DNA of 37,810 nt from the IMG/VR virus record IMGVR_UViG_3300008259_000066, positions 1 through 37,810 of that record, one strand, 5' to 3'. This document shows, piece after piece, positions 23,903-31,878 of this stretch (its first letter is position 1; the number at the start of each line of letters is the position of its first letter). The stretch is from a virus. Under the pieces are notes generated by a model. That model was not told the DNA's origin. It saw nothing but the letters and a program-made list of their open reading frames with translations, and made no database searches. A program made the position numbers and the translations under genes.

Positions 23903-25825
23903 ATGACCAAAAGAAAAAAGAAAGATCCATTCAAACCCCAGGTAGAATTGCCTACACCCAAGGTAACAGTTTTTGGGAAACCTGCTCCCAGCAGTACGAT
24001 TTCTCCGGGACAGGCTGACGATAATGTTTGGAATTCCGAGAAGGTTGATACAATCCTAAGAAAAGCCGATGAGGAAGGGTTGGATTTTAAAAAGATCCCA
24101 AATCCATTCTTTGACGCCAATCCGGAATTTAAAGCACCTAATATAATTTGGGAGTATACCCCTGAAGAGCTGGAAGAAATTAGAAAATGTAAAAACGACG
24201 CAGTTTATTTTTCTAGATATTGCCAGGTCATGACTGACGAAGGACTTGCATACATCAGACTCCGTGATTATCAGGAGGACATTATCAAGACATATCAGCA
24301 AAACAGATTCTCTATATTCTTAGCACCTAGACAGATCGGTAAGTCAATCACTTCAGCTATCTTTTTGGTCTGGTACCTTCTCTTTAATTACGACAAGAAC
24401 GCGATGATCTTGGCTAACGTTGGAGACACAGCGGAGGAATTAATGGATAAGGTCAAAGCCATCGTTAGAGGATTGCCTTTCTTCCTAAAACCTGGAATGA
24501 TAGTGAACAACGTAATGTCAATGAAGTTTGATAACGGGTGCAGAGCGATCGCGAAGACCACGACAAAGACTTCTGCGATTGGTTTTACTATACACTTTCT
24601 TTACATGGATGAGTTTGCACACATCCACCCGAATTTCATAGAATCTTTTTTCAGATCAACATATCCTACGGTTTCATCGTCTAAAGTGTCAAGAATCATT
24701 ATTACATCGACACCGAACGGGATGAATAAATTTTATGATCTTTACCAGGATGCGGTAGAGGGGACAAACACCTTCTACCCATTAAGAGTTGATTGGTGGC
24801 AAATACCTGGTAGAGACGAGGAGTGGAGACAGAAAGAAATAGCTAACCTTGGTTCGGAAGAACTTTTCAACCAGGAATATGGAAATCAGTTTCTGAGTTC
24901 CTCTTCTTTATTACTTGATTCAAAAGATCTAAAGAAGGTTAAAAATTCAGGTTATGAGTATTTCTGGAGAGAGGTAGAAGCATTAAACGACCGTGAATTG
25001 AATTACGAATATCTCACGTGGCATCCTAAATTTGATTACGACAATCCGGTTGGACCGGGTAAAAGATACGTTCTGAGCGTAGATATAGCATCGGGTAACA
25101 AGGGGGATTTTACCGTTGTGAATTTCTTCAAAGTTATTCCTTTACCGAAACACGTGATTGAAAGCATGCAAGAAAATGACTATCAGGACGAGACTGATTT
25201 TTTTGGCGTGCTGCAGATAGGGATTCTCAGGGACAACACGATGAAACTAGACGAACTGAAGTCTTTCTTGGAAGCGATGTGTCTAGATTACTTTGGACCC
25301 GATAACGTCAAGCTTTTAGTAGAGATGAACTTCAAAGGCGAACTATTATTCGAAAAGTTAGTTTCTAATGAAGATTTTTACGAGGAAATTTTTATCTTCA
25401 CGAAGCAGTCCGAGAATTCGAGACAGATGAAGCCTGGTATTAGATATACCAATGATAAGATAAAAATGAAATATTGCGAAAATTTGAGGACGTACATCAA
25501 ACGGAATAGAATTTTTATCAACGATTCTAAAAATACAATTCCCGAATTATTATCTTTTGGAATGAATAACCGGGGATCGTATTCTGGTATGGGCTCCCAT
25601 GATGACGTAGCCATGACAGTTGTAAACCTTGGGGCTTTGTTTGAATCTGATGAGTTTTCGCAGCTAGCGGGAGAGGTATATGACGAGCTAGAAAATTTAT
25701 CTTACAAAGATCTTATTGAATCTAAATTAGAATCAGGCGAATCCCAATCACCCGATCCATGGGGAAGACCCACCTATAACACCAAGCAGGGTGGTGCTTT
25801 CAAAAATTTTAATGATTTGATGTAG
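23903..25825 (+). CDS. 17: Terminase large subunit (gp17-like DNA packaging motor)
   Basis: This is a 640-residue protein; T4 gp17 has 610. The ATPase domain has a Walker A-type loop APRQIGKS (141-148), a Walker B FLYMDEFAH (Asp236, Glu237) and a TSTPNG motif (coupling segment). The C-terminal nuclease domain shows the RNase-H-like SVDIASG strand with Asp394 and a later SHDDVAMT segment with paired Asp residues. The enzyme pumps DNA into the prohead and cuts the concatemer. It is followed by two late-type boxes and the sheath gene, as in T4 order 17-18. Confidence 0.95.
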   Translation: MTKRKKKDPFKPQVELPTPKVTVFGKPAPSSTISPGQADDNVWNSEKVDTILRKADEEGLDFKKIPNPFFDANPEFKAPNIIWEYTPEELEEIRKCKNDAVYFSRYCQVMTDEGLAYIRLRDYQEDIIKTYQQNRFSIFLAPRQIGKSITSAIFLVWYLLFNYDKNAMILANVGDTAEELMDKVKAIVRGLPFFLKPGMIVNNVMSMKFDNGCRAIAKTTTKTSAIGFTIHFLYMDEFAHIHPNFIESFFRSTYPTVSSSKVSRIIITSTPNGMNKFYDLYQDAVEGTNTFYPLRVDWWQIPGRDEEWRQKEIANLGSEELFNQEYGNQFLSSSSLLLDSKDLKKVKNSGYEYFWREVEALNDRELNYEYLTWHPKFDYDNPVGPGKRYVLSVDIASGNKGDFTVVNFFKVIPLPKHVIESMQENDYQDETDFFGVLQIGILRDNTMKLDELKSFLEAMCLDYFGPDNVKLLVEMNFKGELLFEKLVSNEDFYEEIFIFTKQSENSRQMKPGIRYTNDKIKMKYCENLRTYIKRNRIFINDSKNTIPELLSFGMNNRGSYSGMGSHDDVAMTVVNLGALFESDEFSQLAGEVYDELENLSYKDLIESKLESGESQSPDPWGRPTYNTKQGGAFKNFNDLM

Positions 25826-25850
25826 GTCAAATCAATTTGGGTATTTTAAC

Positions 25851-25860
25851 GATATATAGA
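25851..25860 (+). promoter_or_regulatory. Late-promoter-like box GATATATAGA (distal of two)
   Basis: This is the first of two boxes in the 104-base gap before the tail sheath gene. It lies exactly 49 bases upstream of the second box. Confidence 0.5.
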
Positions 25861-25899
25861 AACAATCTGAGCTGGCCACAAAAAAGGGTCAATTCCTAA

Positions 25900-25910
25900 G
25901 ATATATAAAT
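25900..25910 (+). promoter_or_regulatory. Late-promoter-like box GATATATAAAT (proximal of two)
   Basis: The box lies 19 bases before the sheath ATG. It is the closest of the boxes to the T4 late element and may drive the most abundant tail proteins. Confidence 0.6.
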
Positions 25911-25929
25911 GGAAAAAAATTAGTCACGA

Positions 25930-28900
25930 ATGGCACAAAAAGTCAAAATCGATCTTTCACAATTTAAAGCCTCTGGTGTATACACACTCGAGTTCGACGC
26001 ATCAGAAAGCATTATACTCACGTCGCAAACGATCCGTCTGGTTGTAGGGTTTTCAAATATCGGTCCCTTCAATACCGCTGTGTATCTGCCGGATGTGAAA
26101 ACGGCATTAGCAGTATTTGGTGATATCGATAGGAGTTTGGAAAATAAGGGTTCTTATTTCCAAAGATCAATCTACACATGTCTTCAGCAAGGACCAGTCT
26201 TTGCTTTGAACCTGTTGAGATTAAATAATGATCTGAATTCAGCTAATCCGGATATAGTACCATATCGCAGTTTCTCTGTCGATACAGAAGAAGCTAACGG
26301 AGTTTTAACTGAGAGACTTTACAGTTCTTATTACAACAAAGAGAGATTATGGTTCGCAGACCCAGCTTATTTCTTGGCAACACGTTCTATCACCGATCAA
26401 AGTAAAATCTTGAACGTTGTAAACTTGGGTCAAAAGCCGGTGTCTATCATCATCCGCAAATCAACAGATTCTACCGCTCCTTTGCTTGGATTTAACATCT
26501 TTGCAGTTGATTGGTATGGTGCGAACAACGTACCAAGTTTCATGAACCCTTACGATTATATGGAAGATTATTTCATCGATATAATTGCAGTTAGTGGTGA
26601 TTGGACAGACTATGTTGCTTTGAGCCTTGATCCTAAATGGGCAACTTACTTTACTCCGAATGGATTTATCAAGTCACGCATCGATGCTTTCTTGAATAAC
26701 CCGGATGTAAATATCGTGACGAGTGTAACCGGATGTATCATTCCTGATTTTGTAGATTTGAATGGTACAAACCAATACATTCAGACACTAGTTAATAACA
26801 ACACTGCATCTACAGGTTTATTCTGTGCAATCAATGAAGAAGCACTCGATGATATTTGTACTAACCCATCTCGCATTGATTTGGTTGGTAACCACTTGAT
26901 CGACGAATTAACCTCAGATCGTGATTTATCTTCACCAAATCTTAACTTCTTAAGCTACAATCAGCCATTGCTTGCTGACTTGCTTTATAGCCAGAACGTC
27001 TTCGGTATCACTGGTGGTGCTACCTCAGGAAACGGAATGCCATCAGGTACTCTTTTCCGCGGAAATGGCGCAACAGCAGGAAGTGCTGGTATTACAGCTT
27101 CTTACTTTAATCCATTCTCTTTCGATTTAACTGATGGAGGCTTGCACTACGTTCAGACAAACGCCACCGGTCCTACTGGTGTCCGCGTTAATCTCCAAAG
27201 CTTCTTATCGATCACACCAGTTACTAACTCTTACCTCGTTGGTAAGGTAACTGGAGTTTCTGGATTAACCGGACCGGTAATTAGCCAGTATAACGAGAAC
27301 GATCTTGTTAAATTGAGAGTTCGCAGTGTAAATGAGGTATCTGGTCAATTGAGAATTTCTTACGACCATCCTCTGGATAATGCTTCATACTACTCACAGG
27401 GAATTAGAGTTACCCCGGTATACCAATTAACTGGATATGCTTATGAAACTGGCGATGCTACAACATCGGTAACTCTTTTTGGTAGCGCTTACCAATTTGG
27501 ATATTGGGACGTAACATATCGTGATGTAGTTGCTTCTCCAGATGGAGCTACTGGACCATCAATTCCTGGCGGTACAGCGGAAACACTTTTGGCTGGTTCT
27601 TATAGCACTCTTTACAATGACATCAATGTGAAAAATCTCCAGGACGGAGACACATATTGGTTGAATTCAACCGGATCCAGCTTAAGATACATCTCAAATG
27701 CTTTTGATGTTGATCGTGATCAATATCCTTACACATTGAGCAGAGCTTATTCGAACGTTAGCTTAGATGACAGCACACAAACAGATATTGCTGCTTTCGG
27801 AACCACTTATGCTACAACTAACGTGGGCACGGCAGTTTCTGCAGGTAAAATTGACTTCATCTCTGATGTAGGATCAATCAACTCATTCATTAACGTGATT
27901 TCAAGAGTCGATTCTGTAACATTCACTTGCTCTTCGGTTCCCGAATCGCCTGTGTCTGTAGGAGATCTTTTGGTTTCTACCGACTTAGATATTTGCGCTA
28001 TCGGCAATACGAACAGACAAAATAGATTGACTAAGGTTACTAGCGTTTCTCAAACCACAACATCTGGAGTGGTTAGGGTAACAACTGCTAGACCTATCCT
28101 CTACTATTCTTACACCGACAACGGAACTACAGGTTTGAGAGTTCAGAAATTTAAATCGATCGCTCAGTTTACGAGATCTTTCGATTTCACTTTCCTTGAA
28201 GGTTTCACCATGACTGATTACAACCGTCCTAATGGAACTGATGCTCGTGTCAGTGAGATCTTGGATGTTATGTACGAAACTAATATTGCATCTGCGTTGG
28301 CTTCGCCAGACGTTATTGCTTACCGCTACATTGTTGATACTTTCAGCGGTCAGATCTTGCCAAATTCTAAATACCAATTGAGTAAATTGGCAATGAATAG
28401 AATGCAAGCTTTGGCAATCATCAACGCACCTTCAATGGAGCAGTTTAGAGATTCTACAGATCCTAGATTCACCAACGCACCTACAGCTATCGATCCTTAT
28501 CCTTCTTTAGAAACAAGGTACATCGTAGATGGCGGTAATTTAGCACTTAATCCTTCTTATACTTTCAGTTTACCTTCTGAAGCACAGGGAGCCAAATTTG
28601 CTGCATTCTATACTCCTTACATTACTGTCAGAGAGAATAACAGAAATATCAACGTTCCTCCCGCAGCTTACGTTTCAAACAATTTTGTTTTGAAATTCAG
28701 CACAGGTCAACCATATTCGATCGTAGCAGGACAAAAACGTGGTGTTATCACAGGTGGTAATATCGTAGGAGTTGAATATGATTTAACCGATGCAGATAGA
28801 GCTAATCTCGAACCATTCGGAATGAATCCTATCATCAGAAGAAGAGGAATCGGAACAATTATCTTCGGTAACAACACTGCTTACCAGCAAGTTAGCTCGG

Positions 28901-29241
28901 CATTCGGGCTTGTTCACGTTAGAGATCTCTTGATTTCTATTGAAACCGATACTATCGCAATCCTTTCAAACTACCTCTTCGATTTCAATGAAGATTCAGT
29001 GAGATTGGAAATCAAGACTTTGGTTGATAACTATCTTGATGGCGTAAGAGCTGCTGGTGGTATTTACACTTACCAGACAATCATGGATGCTTCTAATAAT
29101 ACACCTGACGTAATCGATATGAATATGGGTATTATCGATATCAGAATCGAGCCAGCTAGAGGTTTACAAAAGTTGATCAATAGAATCACAGTAACCAGAA
29201 CAGGCGGAATCGCAGCAGGCGGATTCGTAACATTCAGCTAA
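25930..29241 (+). CDS. 18: Tail sheath protein (gp18-like)
   Basis: This 1,103-residue protein is identified by its C-terminal sheath domain: FNEDSVRLEIKTLVDNYLDGV, then an IRIEPARGLQKLINRI-type end. That region forms the contractile interlocking core in T4 gp18. An N-terminal TLEFDASESI strand and GFSNIGPFN segment fit the linking arm. T4 gp18 has 659 residues; the extra ~440 fall mainly in the middle, as surface domains, with Gly-rich stretches between residues ~370 and 420. Two late-type boxes precede the gene and an intrinsic terminator follows. The two tail-tube genes come next, the usual partners in a contractile tail. Confidence 0.9.
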   Translation: MAQKVKIDLSQFKASGVYTLEFDASESIILTSQTIRLVVGFSNIGPFNTAVYLPDVKTALAVFGDIDRSLENKGSYFQRSIYTCLQQGPVFALNLLRLNNDLNSANPDIVPYRSFSVDTEEANGVLTERLYSSYYNKERLWFADPAYFLATRSITDQSKILNVVNLGQKPVSIIIRKSTDSTAPLLGFNIFAVDWYGANNVPSFMNPYDYMEDYFIDIIAVSGDWTDYVALSLDPKWATYFTPNGFIKSRIDAFLNNPDVNIVTSVTGCIIPDFVDLNGTNQYIQTLVNNNTASTGLFCAINEEALDDICTNPSRIDLVGNHLIDELTSDRDLSSPNLNFLSYNQPLLADLLYSQNVFGITGGATSGNGMPSGTLFRGNGATAGSAGITASYFNPFSFDLTDGGLHYVQTNATGPTGVRVNLQSFLSITPVTNSYLVGKVTGVSGLTGPVISQYNENDLVKLRVRSVNEVSGQLRISYDHPLDNASYYSQGIRVTPVYQLTGYAYETGDATTSVTLFGSAYQFGYWDVTYRDVVASPDGATGPSIPGGTAETLLAGSYSTLYNDINVKNLQDGDTYWLNSTGSSLRYISNAFDVDRDQYPYTLSRAYSNVSLDDSTQTDIAAFGTTYATTNVGTAVSAGKIDFISDVGSINSFINVISRVDSVTFTCSSVPESPVSVGDLLVSTDLDICAIGNTNRQNRLTKVTSVSQTTTSGVVRVTTARPILYYSYTDNGTTGLRVQKFKSIAQFTRSFDFTFLEGFTMTDYNRPNGTDARVSEILDVMYETNIASALASPDVIAYRYIVDTFSGQILPNSKYQLSKLAMNRMQALAIINAPSMEQFRDSTDPRFTNAPTAIDPYPSLETRYIVDGGNLALNPSYTFSLPSEAQGAKFAAFYTPYITVRENNRNINVPPAAYVSNNFVLKFSTGQPYSIVAGQKRGVITGGNIVGVEYDLTDADRANLEPFGMNPIIRRRGIGTIIFGNNTAYQQVSSAFGLVHVRDLLISIETDTIAILSNYLFDFNEDSVRLEIKTLVDNYLDGVRAAGGIYTYQTIMDASNNTPDVIDMNMGIIDIRIEPARGLQKLINRITVTRTGGIAAGGFVTFS

Positions 29242-29262
29242 CAAAAAGTAACAATAAAAATA

Positions 29263-29290
29263 GAAAGCCCGCTAGTCGGGCTTTCTTTTT
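29263..29290 (+). terminator. Intrinsic terminator after the tail sheath gene
   Basis: Arms GAAAGCCCG (29263-29271) and CGGGCTTTC (29277-29285) form a 9-bp perfect stem with a 5-base loop, followed by TTTTT. This is a textbook rho-independent terminator. Confidence 0.92.
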
Positions 29291-29314
29291 GGAATTTACT
29301 TCACTTCCCTTCTG

Positions 29315-29323
29315 GATATATAG
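29315..29323 (+). promoter_or_regulatory. Late-promoter-like box GATATATAG
   Basis: The box lies 19 bases before the first tail-tube ATG and just after the sheath terminator, so the tube genes appear to be a separate transcription unit. Confidence 0.58.
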
Positions 29324-29342
29324 AAAAAATATACTCGCATAA

Positions 29343-29900
29343 ATGGCAGGTTTACCACATTATTCAAATTCGTCTTCGGCGATAAATCTCTACGAACCAG
29401 TATATCTCAACCAGTTTGAGGTTCTGATCGTTCCACCCGCTGCGGTTGGAGGAGGAGAATTATTGTTGCAACACGTTAAGTCGCTGAGCGGATTAACACT
29501 AGATAAAACTCCAGAGCCTATCTCACAGAAGTATAAGTTCGCAAAAAGAAACTATGCAGGGGGCAAACCAACCAACACATACATGGATGTTCTGATGAGC
29601 TTTACAGTTAACTTGAATGAGACTAACTCAATGTACGTGTTTAAAACCCTTCGTCAATGGAGTGATTTGATCTACAATCCATTAACAGGAGCGCAGGGTT
29701 TGAAAAGAGATTATGTTGGTTCTATGACGATCAGCATGTTCAATAAGCAAGGAGACGTTTACAGAAGAGTGAGATGTATCGATTGCTTCCCAACCAAAGC
29801 GATTTCTGCAATGAACCTTAACTATGACGAGGGTGAAGCAGTTTTCGAGATTACTCAGTTTGGATGGGCAGTAGATTATTGGGAGGATTTATTCCTATAA
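29343..29900 (+). CDS. 19: Tail tube protein, copy 1 (gp19-like)
   Basis: This 185-residue protein is close in size to T4 gp19 (163). It has the gp19-type layout: an N-terminal YLNQFEVLI strand, a PISQKYKFAKRNYAGG loop, an LRQWSDLIYNPLTGAQG segment and a C-terminal FEITQFGWAVDYWEDLFL strand. The product stacks as hexameric rings to form the inner tube inside the sheath. The next gene is a paralogue sharing the first ~30 residues closely. It follows its own late-type box. Confidence 0.9.
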   Translation: MAGLPHYSNSSSAINLYEPVYLNQFEVLIVPPAAVGGGELLLQHVKSLSGLTLDKTPEPISQKYKFAKRNYAGGKPTNTYMDVLMSFTVNLNETNSMYVFKTLRQWSDLIYNPLTGAQGLKRDYVGSMTISMFNKQGDVYRRVRCIDCFPTKAISAMNLNYDEGEAVFEITQFGWAVDYWEDLFL

Positions 29901-29920
29901 AAATTGAAATAACATAAATA

Positions 29921-30499
29921 ATGGCAGGATTACCACATTTCACAAATTCAAAAGCCGGGCTTTTCAACTACGAACCGGTTTATTTGAATCAGTTTGAGGT
30001 TCTTATAACACCTCCCGCAGGTATTTCTGCGGCCGGAATCACCTATAAGGGTGAGTCTATTTTGACCCAGCAGATTAAAAGCGTTGAAGGACTAGCTGTT
30101 GATATAGCTCCGGCAACACCAGTTGAACAGAAGTATAAATTTGCTTCCAGGAGATATGCTGGTGGTGAACCATCTACTTCAGATCTGAGCTTTTCCACTG
30201 CATTTGAGGTTAACTTGGATGACACAAATTCGATGACAGTTTACAAGATATTGAGACAGTGGGCGGATTTAATCTATAATCCATTAACTGGAGCGATGGG
30301 ATTAAAAACCGATTACGTTGGATCCATGCTTATCTCTGTCTTCAATAAAAGAGGTGATGTTTTTAGAAGAATAAGAATTCCATCTTGCTTTATCGCATCG
30401 AGTATAAATGAGATGCCTTTATCCTACGATCAAGGTAACGCTATCTATACTGTGACGATCGAATGGAAAGCGGATTATTGGGACGACCAGTTCTTATAA
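29921..30499 (+). CDS. 19: Tail tube protein, copy 2 (gp19-like)
   Basis: This 192-residue paralogue of the upstream gene shares its opening (MAGLPH), the EPVYLNQFEVLI strand, the RQWADLIYNPLTGAMGLK segment and the YWDDQFL end. It carries a ~6-residue insertion near the N-terminus (the ITYKGES region). It lies 20 bases after copy 1 with no box between, so both are probably made from one transcript and ended by the terminator at 30523. It may form the terminal or baseplate-proximal tube rings, or co-assemble with copy 1. Confidence 0.88.
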   Translation: MAGLPHFTNSKAGLFNYEPVYLNQFEVLITPPAGISAAGITYKGESILTQQIKSVEGLAVDIAPATPVEQKYKFASRRYAGGEPSTSDLSFSTAFEVNLDDTNSMTVYKILRQWADLIYNPLTGAMGLKTDYVGSMLISVFNKRGDVFRRIRIPSCFIASSINEMPLSYDQGNAIYTVTIEWKADYWDDQFL

Positions 30500-30522
30500 T
30501 CCAAAATAAGAAACTTTTACTA

Positions 30523-30556
30523 ACGGATTCCATAAAAAATTGGAATCCGTTTTTTT
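30523..30556 (+). terminator. Intrinsic terminator after the tail tube genes
   Basis: Arms ACGGATTCCA (30523-30532) and TGGAATCCGT (30541-30550) pair perfectly over 10 bp with an 8-base A-rich loop. A run of T follows. Confidence 0.92.
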
Positions 30557-30566
30557 ATTAAGGGGG

Positions 30567-30576
30567 TTATATAAAC
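30567..30576 (+). promoter_or_regulatory. Late-promoter-like box TTATATAAAC
   Basis: The box lies three bases before the ATG of the gp26-like gene and right after a terminator. The first base differs from the usual GATATATA, and the leader would be very short, so this is the weakest of the eight boxes. Confidence 0.42.
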
Positions 30577-30579
30577 AAC

Positions 30580-31674
30580 ATGGCATCAAGATTTGGACTT
30601 AGACCCGACGAACTTATAAAAGACGTCGACGGTGAAATGGCAGAAAAAATTCTGAGAGAAAAAGAAATAAATTCAGGCATTAAGTACGATCAGCCAAGCA
30701 TTGAGCAAGAGCAAGAGCAGGATCAGAAAGTTCCCGAAATCATAGAGCCACCGGTGGTTCAGGAAGAGCAACCAATCAATGCTTTGCCTGAAAGACCTAA
30801 TCTAGGAAAGGCTGTTAAAGTACCCCAGCCGCAAACCCATGTGGGAATGGACGGTGGGTGGAAGAATCTTCCACTGCAATTATTACCAACTCAAGGCTTA
30901 TTCTACCCAGAAAATACACAGATCGCAATCCGTGCCGCGGAGGTGAAAGAGATACGTCACTTTTCCACAATCGAGGAATCCGATTTAATCAGTATCGAAG
31001 AAAAATTGAATTTTGTACTAGATAAATGCACGCGTATTTATTTTGGTGATTCAGGTCTCAGCGATTACCGAGACATCAAATATGAGGATCGATTCTATAT
31101 TATTCTGGCAATACGCGATCTAACCTTTCTACGAGGGGAAAATAGGATTATCCTAAAGCCTAAAATGGATTGCACTAAGAAAGACTGTCCGCTGGGTGGA
31201 GGAATAGAACTCAGAACTGGTGTGTTAAATAGATTTGAACTCGATGAGAAAATCACTACATACTACAGTCAGGATAATAAATGCTTCCAGTTTCATATTC
31301 CTAAGATTGATCGGGATTTGAATTTCTTTATACCCTCTGTTGGTGTAATGGAAAAACTAACAACTTTTTTCAGATCAGAAAAAGCTAAGAAGTACCAAAT
31401 GGACGATTCTTTTAGAAAGATCGCTCCATATATTTTTAATGATTGGCGTAATCTAGACGAGAAGCTAATCATCAATAAAATGAGGGAGATAGATTATTGG
31501 ACAAAAGAAGAATTTTCTCTTGCTTTCGAAATGAGCAACAAATTGAAAGTTGGAACTAAACCAAGCGCATTTATTAAATGCAATTGCGGTGCCGAGGTCA
31601 CCGCCCCCATATCCTTTCCCGGAGGGTACAGATCTCTTTTCCTTATTTCAAATATCTTTGGAGACATTCTTTGA
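30580..31674 (+). CDS. gp26-like baseplate hub / tail assembly chaperone, zero-frame product
   Basis: This 364-residue protein has a charged, Gln/Glu-rich N-terminal ~85 residues that look disordered. A core follows, opening with LPTQGLFYPENTQIAIRAAEVKEI, the pattern of T4 gp26-type baseplate proteins (LPS-x-G-x-x-YP, then a KE-x segment). Cys pairs in DCTKKDCP (~207-213) and CNC (~334-336) may form a zinc site. T4 gp26 has 208 residues. The gene ends in CTT TGA, the prfB-type +1 frameshift codon and stop, and a further 61 codons are open in the +1 frame. That arrangement is typical of tail assembly chaperones, which are made in short and long forms. The gp26 link rests on the core motif and position. 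Confidence 0.7.
   Translation: MASRFGLRPDELIKDVDGEMAEKILREKEINSGIKYDQPSIEQEQEQDQKVPEIIEPPVVQEEQPINALPERPNLGKAVKVPQPQTHVGMDGGWKNLPLQLLPTQGLFYPENTQIAIRAAEVKEIRHFSTIEESDLISIEEKLNFVLDKCTRIYFGDSGLSDYRDIKYEDRFYIILAIRDLTFLRGENRIILKPKMDCTKKDCPLGGGIELRTGVLNRFELDEKITTYYSQDNKCFQFHIPKIDRDLNFFIPSVGVMEKLTTFFRSEKAKKYQMDDSFRKIAPYIFNDWRNLDEKLIINKMREIDYWTKEEFSLAFEMSNKLKVGTKPSAFIKCNCGAEVTAPISFPGGYRSLFLISNIFGDIL
31669..31674 (+). promoter_or_regulatory. Putative programmed +1 ribosomal frameshift site (CTT TGA)
   Basis: CTT TGA is the slippery codon and stop used by bacterial prfB. A GGAG stretch (31660-31663) lies five bases upstream, near where prfB has its internal Shine-Dalgarno-like element. A +1 shift reads on as GAT ATT AAG in an open frame ending at 31858. 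Confidence 0.62.
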
Positions 31675-31858
31675 TATTAAGTTCAGATTATGGAATGACT
31701 ATAAGACTGACCCACAATGGTTAGAGTCACTACCTTATTGGGAATTCCAATTATGGGTTGATAAACTGAACGAACATATCGAGAAGAAGAACCAGGAGCT
31801 TACATCAGAAAATGGAAAGGTACAGGTCTTCAGCTTATCGAATCCCAGCTCAAGGTAA
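31673..31858 (+). CDS. Frameshift extension of the gp26-like protein
   Basis: The +1 frame stays open for 61 codons after the CTT TGA site. The encoded segment (FRLWNDYKTDPQW, then LPYWEFQLWVDKLNEHIEK) is rich in Trp, charged and helical; it looks like real coding sequence. The same frame upstream, inside the gene's 3' end, reads as an unnatural Pro-rich peptide with only a TTG start at 31550. Translation as an extension of the upstream protein is therefore favoured over an independent gene. The long product would have about 425 residues. Confidence 0.62.
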   Translation, partial: DIKFRLWNDYKTDPQWLESLPYWEFQLWVDKLNEHIEKKNQELTSENGKVQVFSLSNPSSR

Positions 31859-31863
31859 GTTCT

Positions 31864-31872
31864 GATATATAA
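31864..31872 (+). promoter_or_regulatory. Late-promoter-like box GATATATAA
   Basis: The box lies six bases before the GTG at 31879 and in the 20-base gap after the frameshift extension. It matches the shared box, but the leader would be very short. Confidence 0.45.
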
Positions 31873-31878
31873 TTCAAC

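Noticed and set aside
31550-31672. Independent gene starting with TTG at 31550, overlapping the gp26-like gene
   Set aside because: The overlapped part reads as an unnatural Pro-rich peptide and has no ATG. The frameshift model explains the open frame better.
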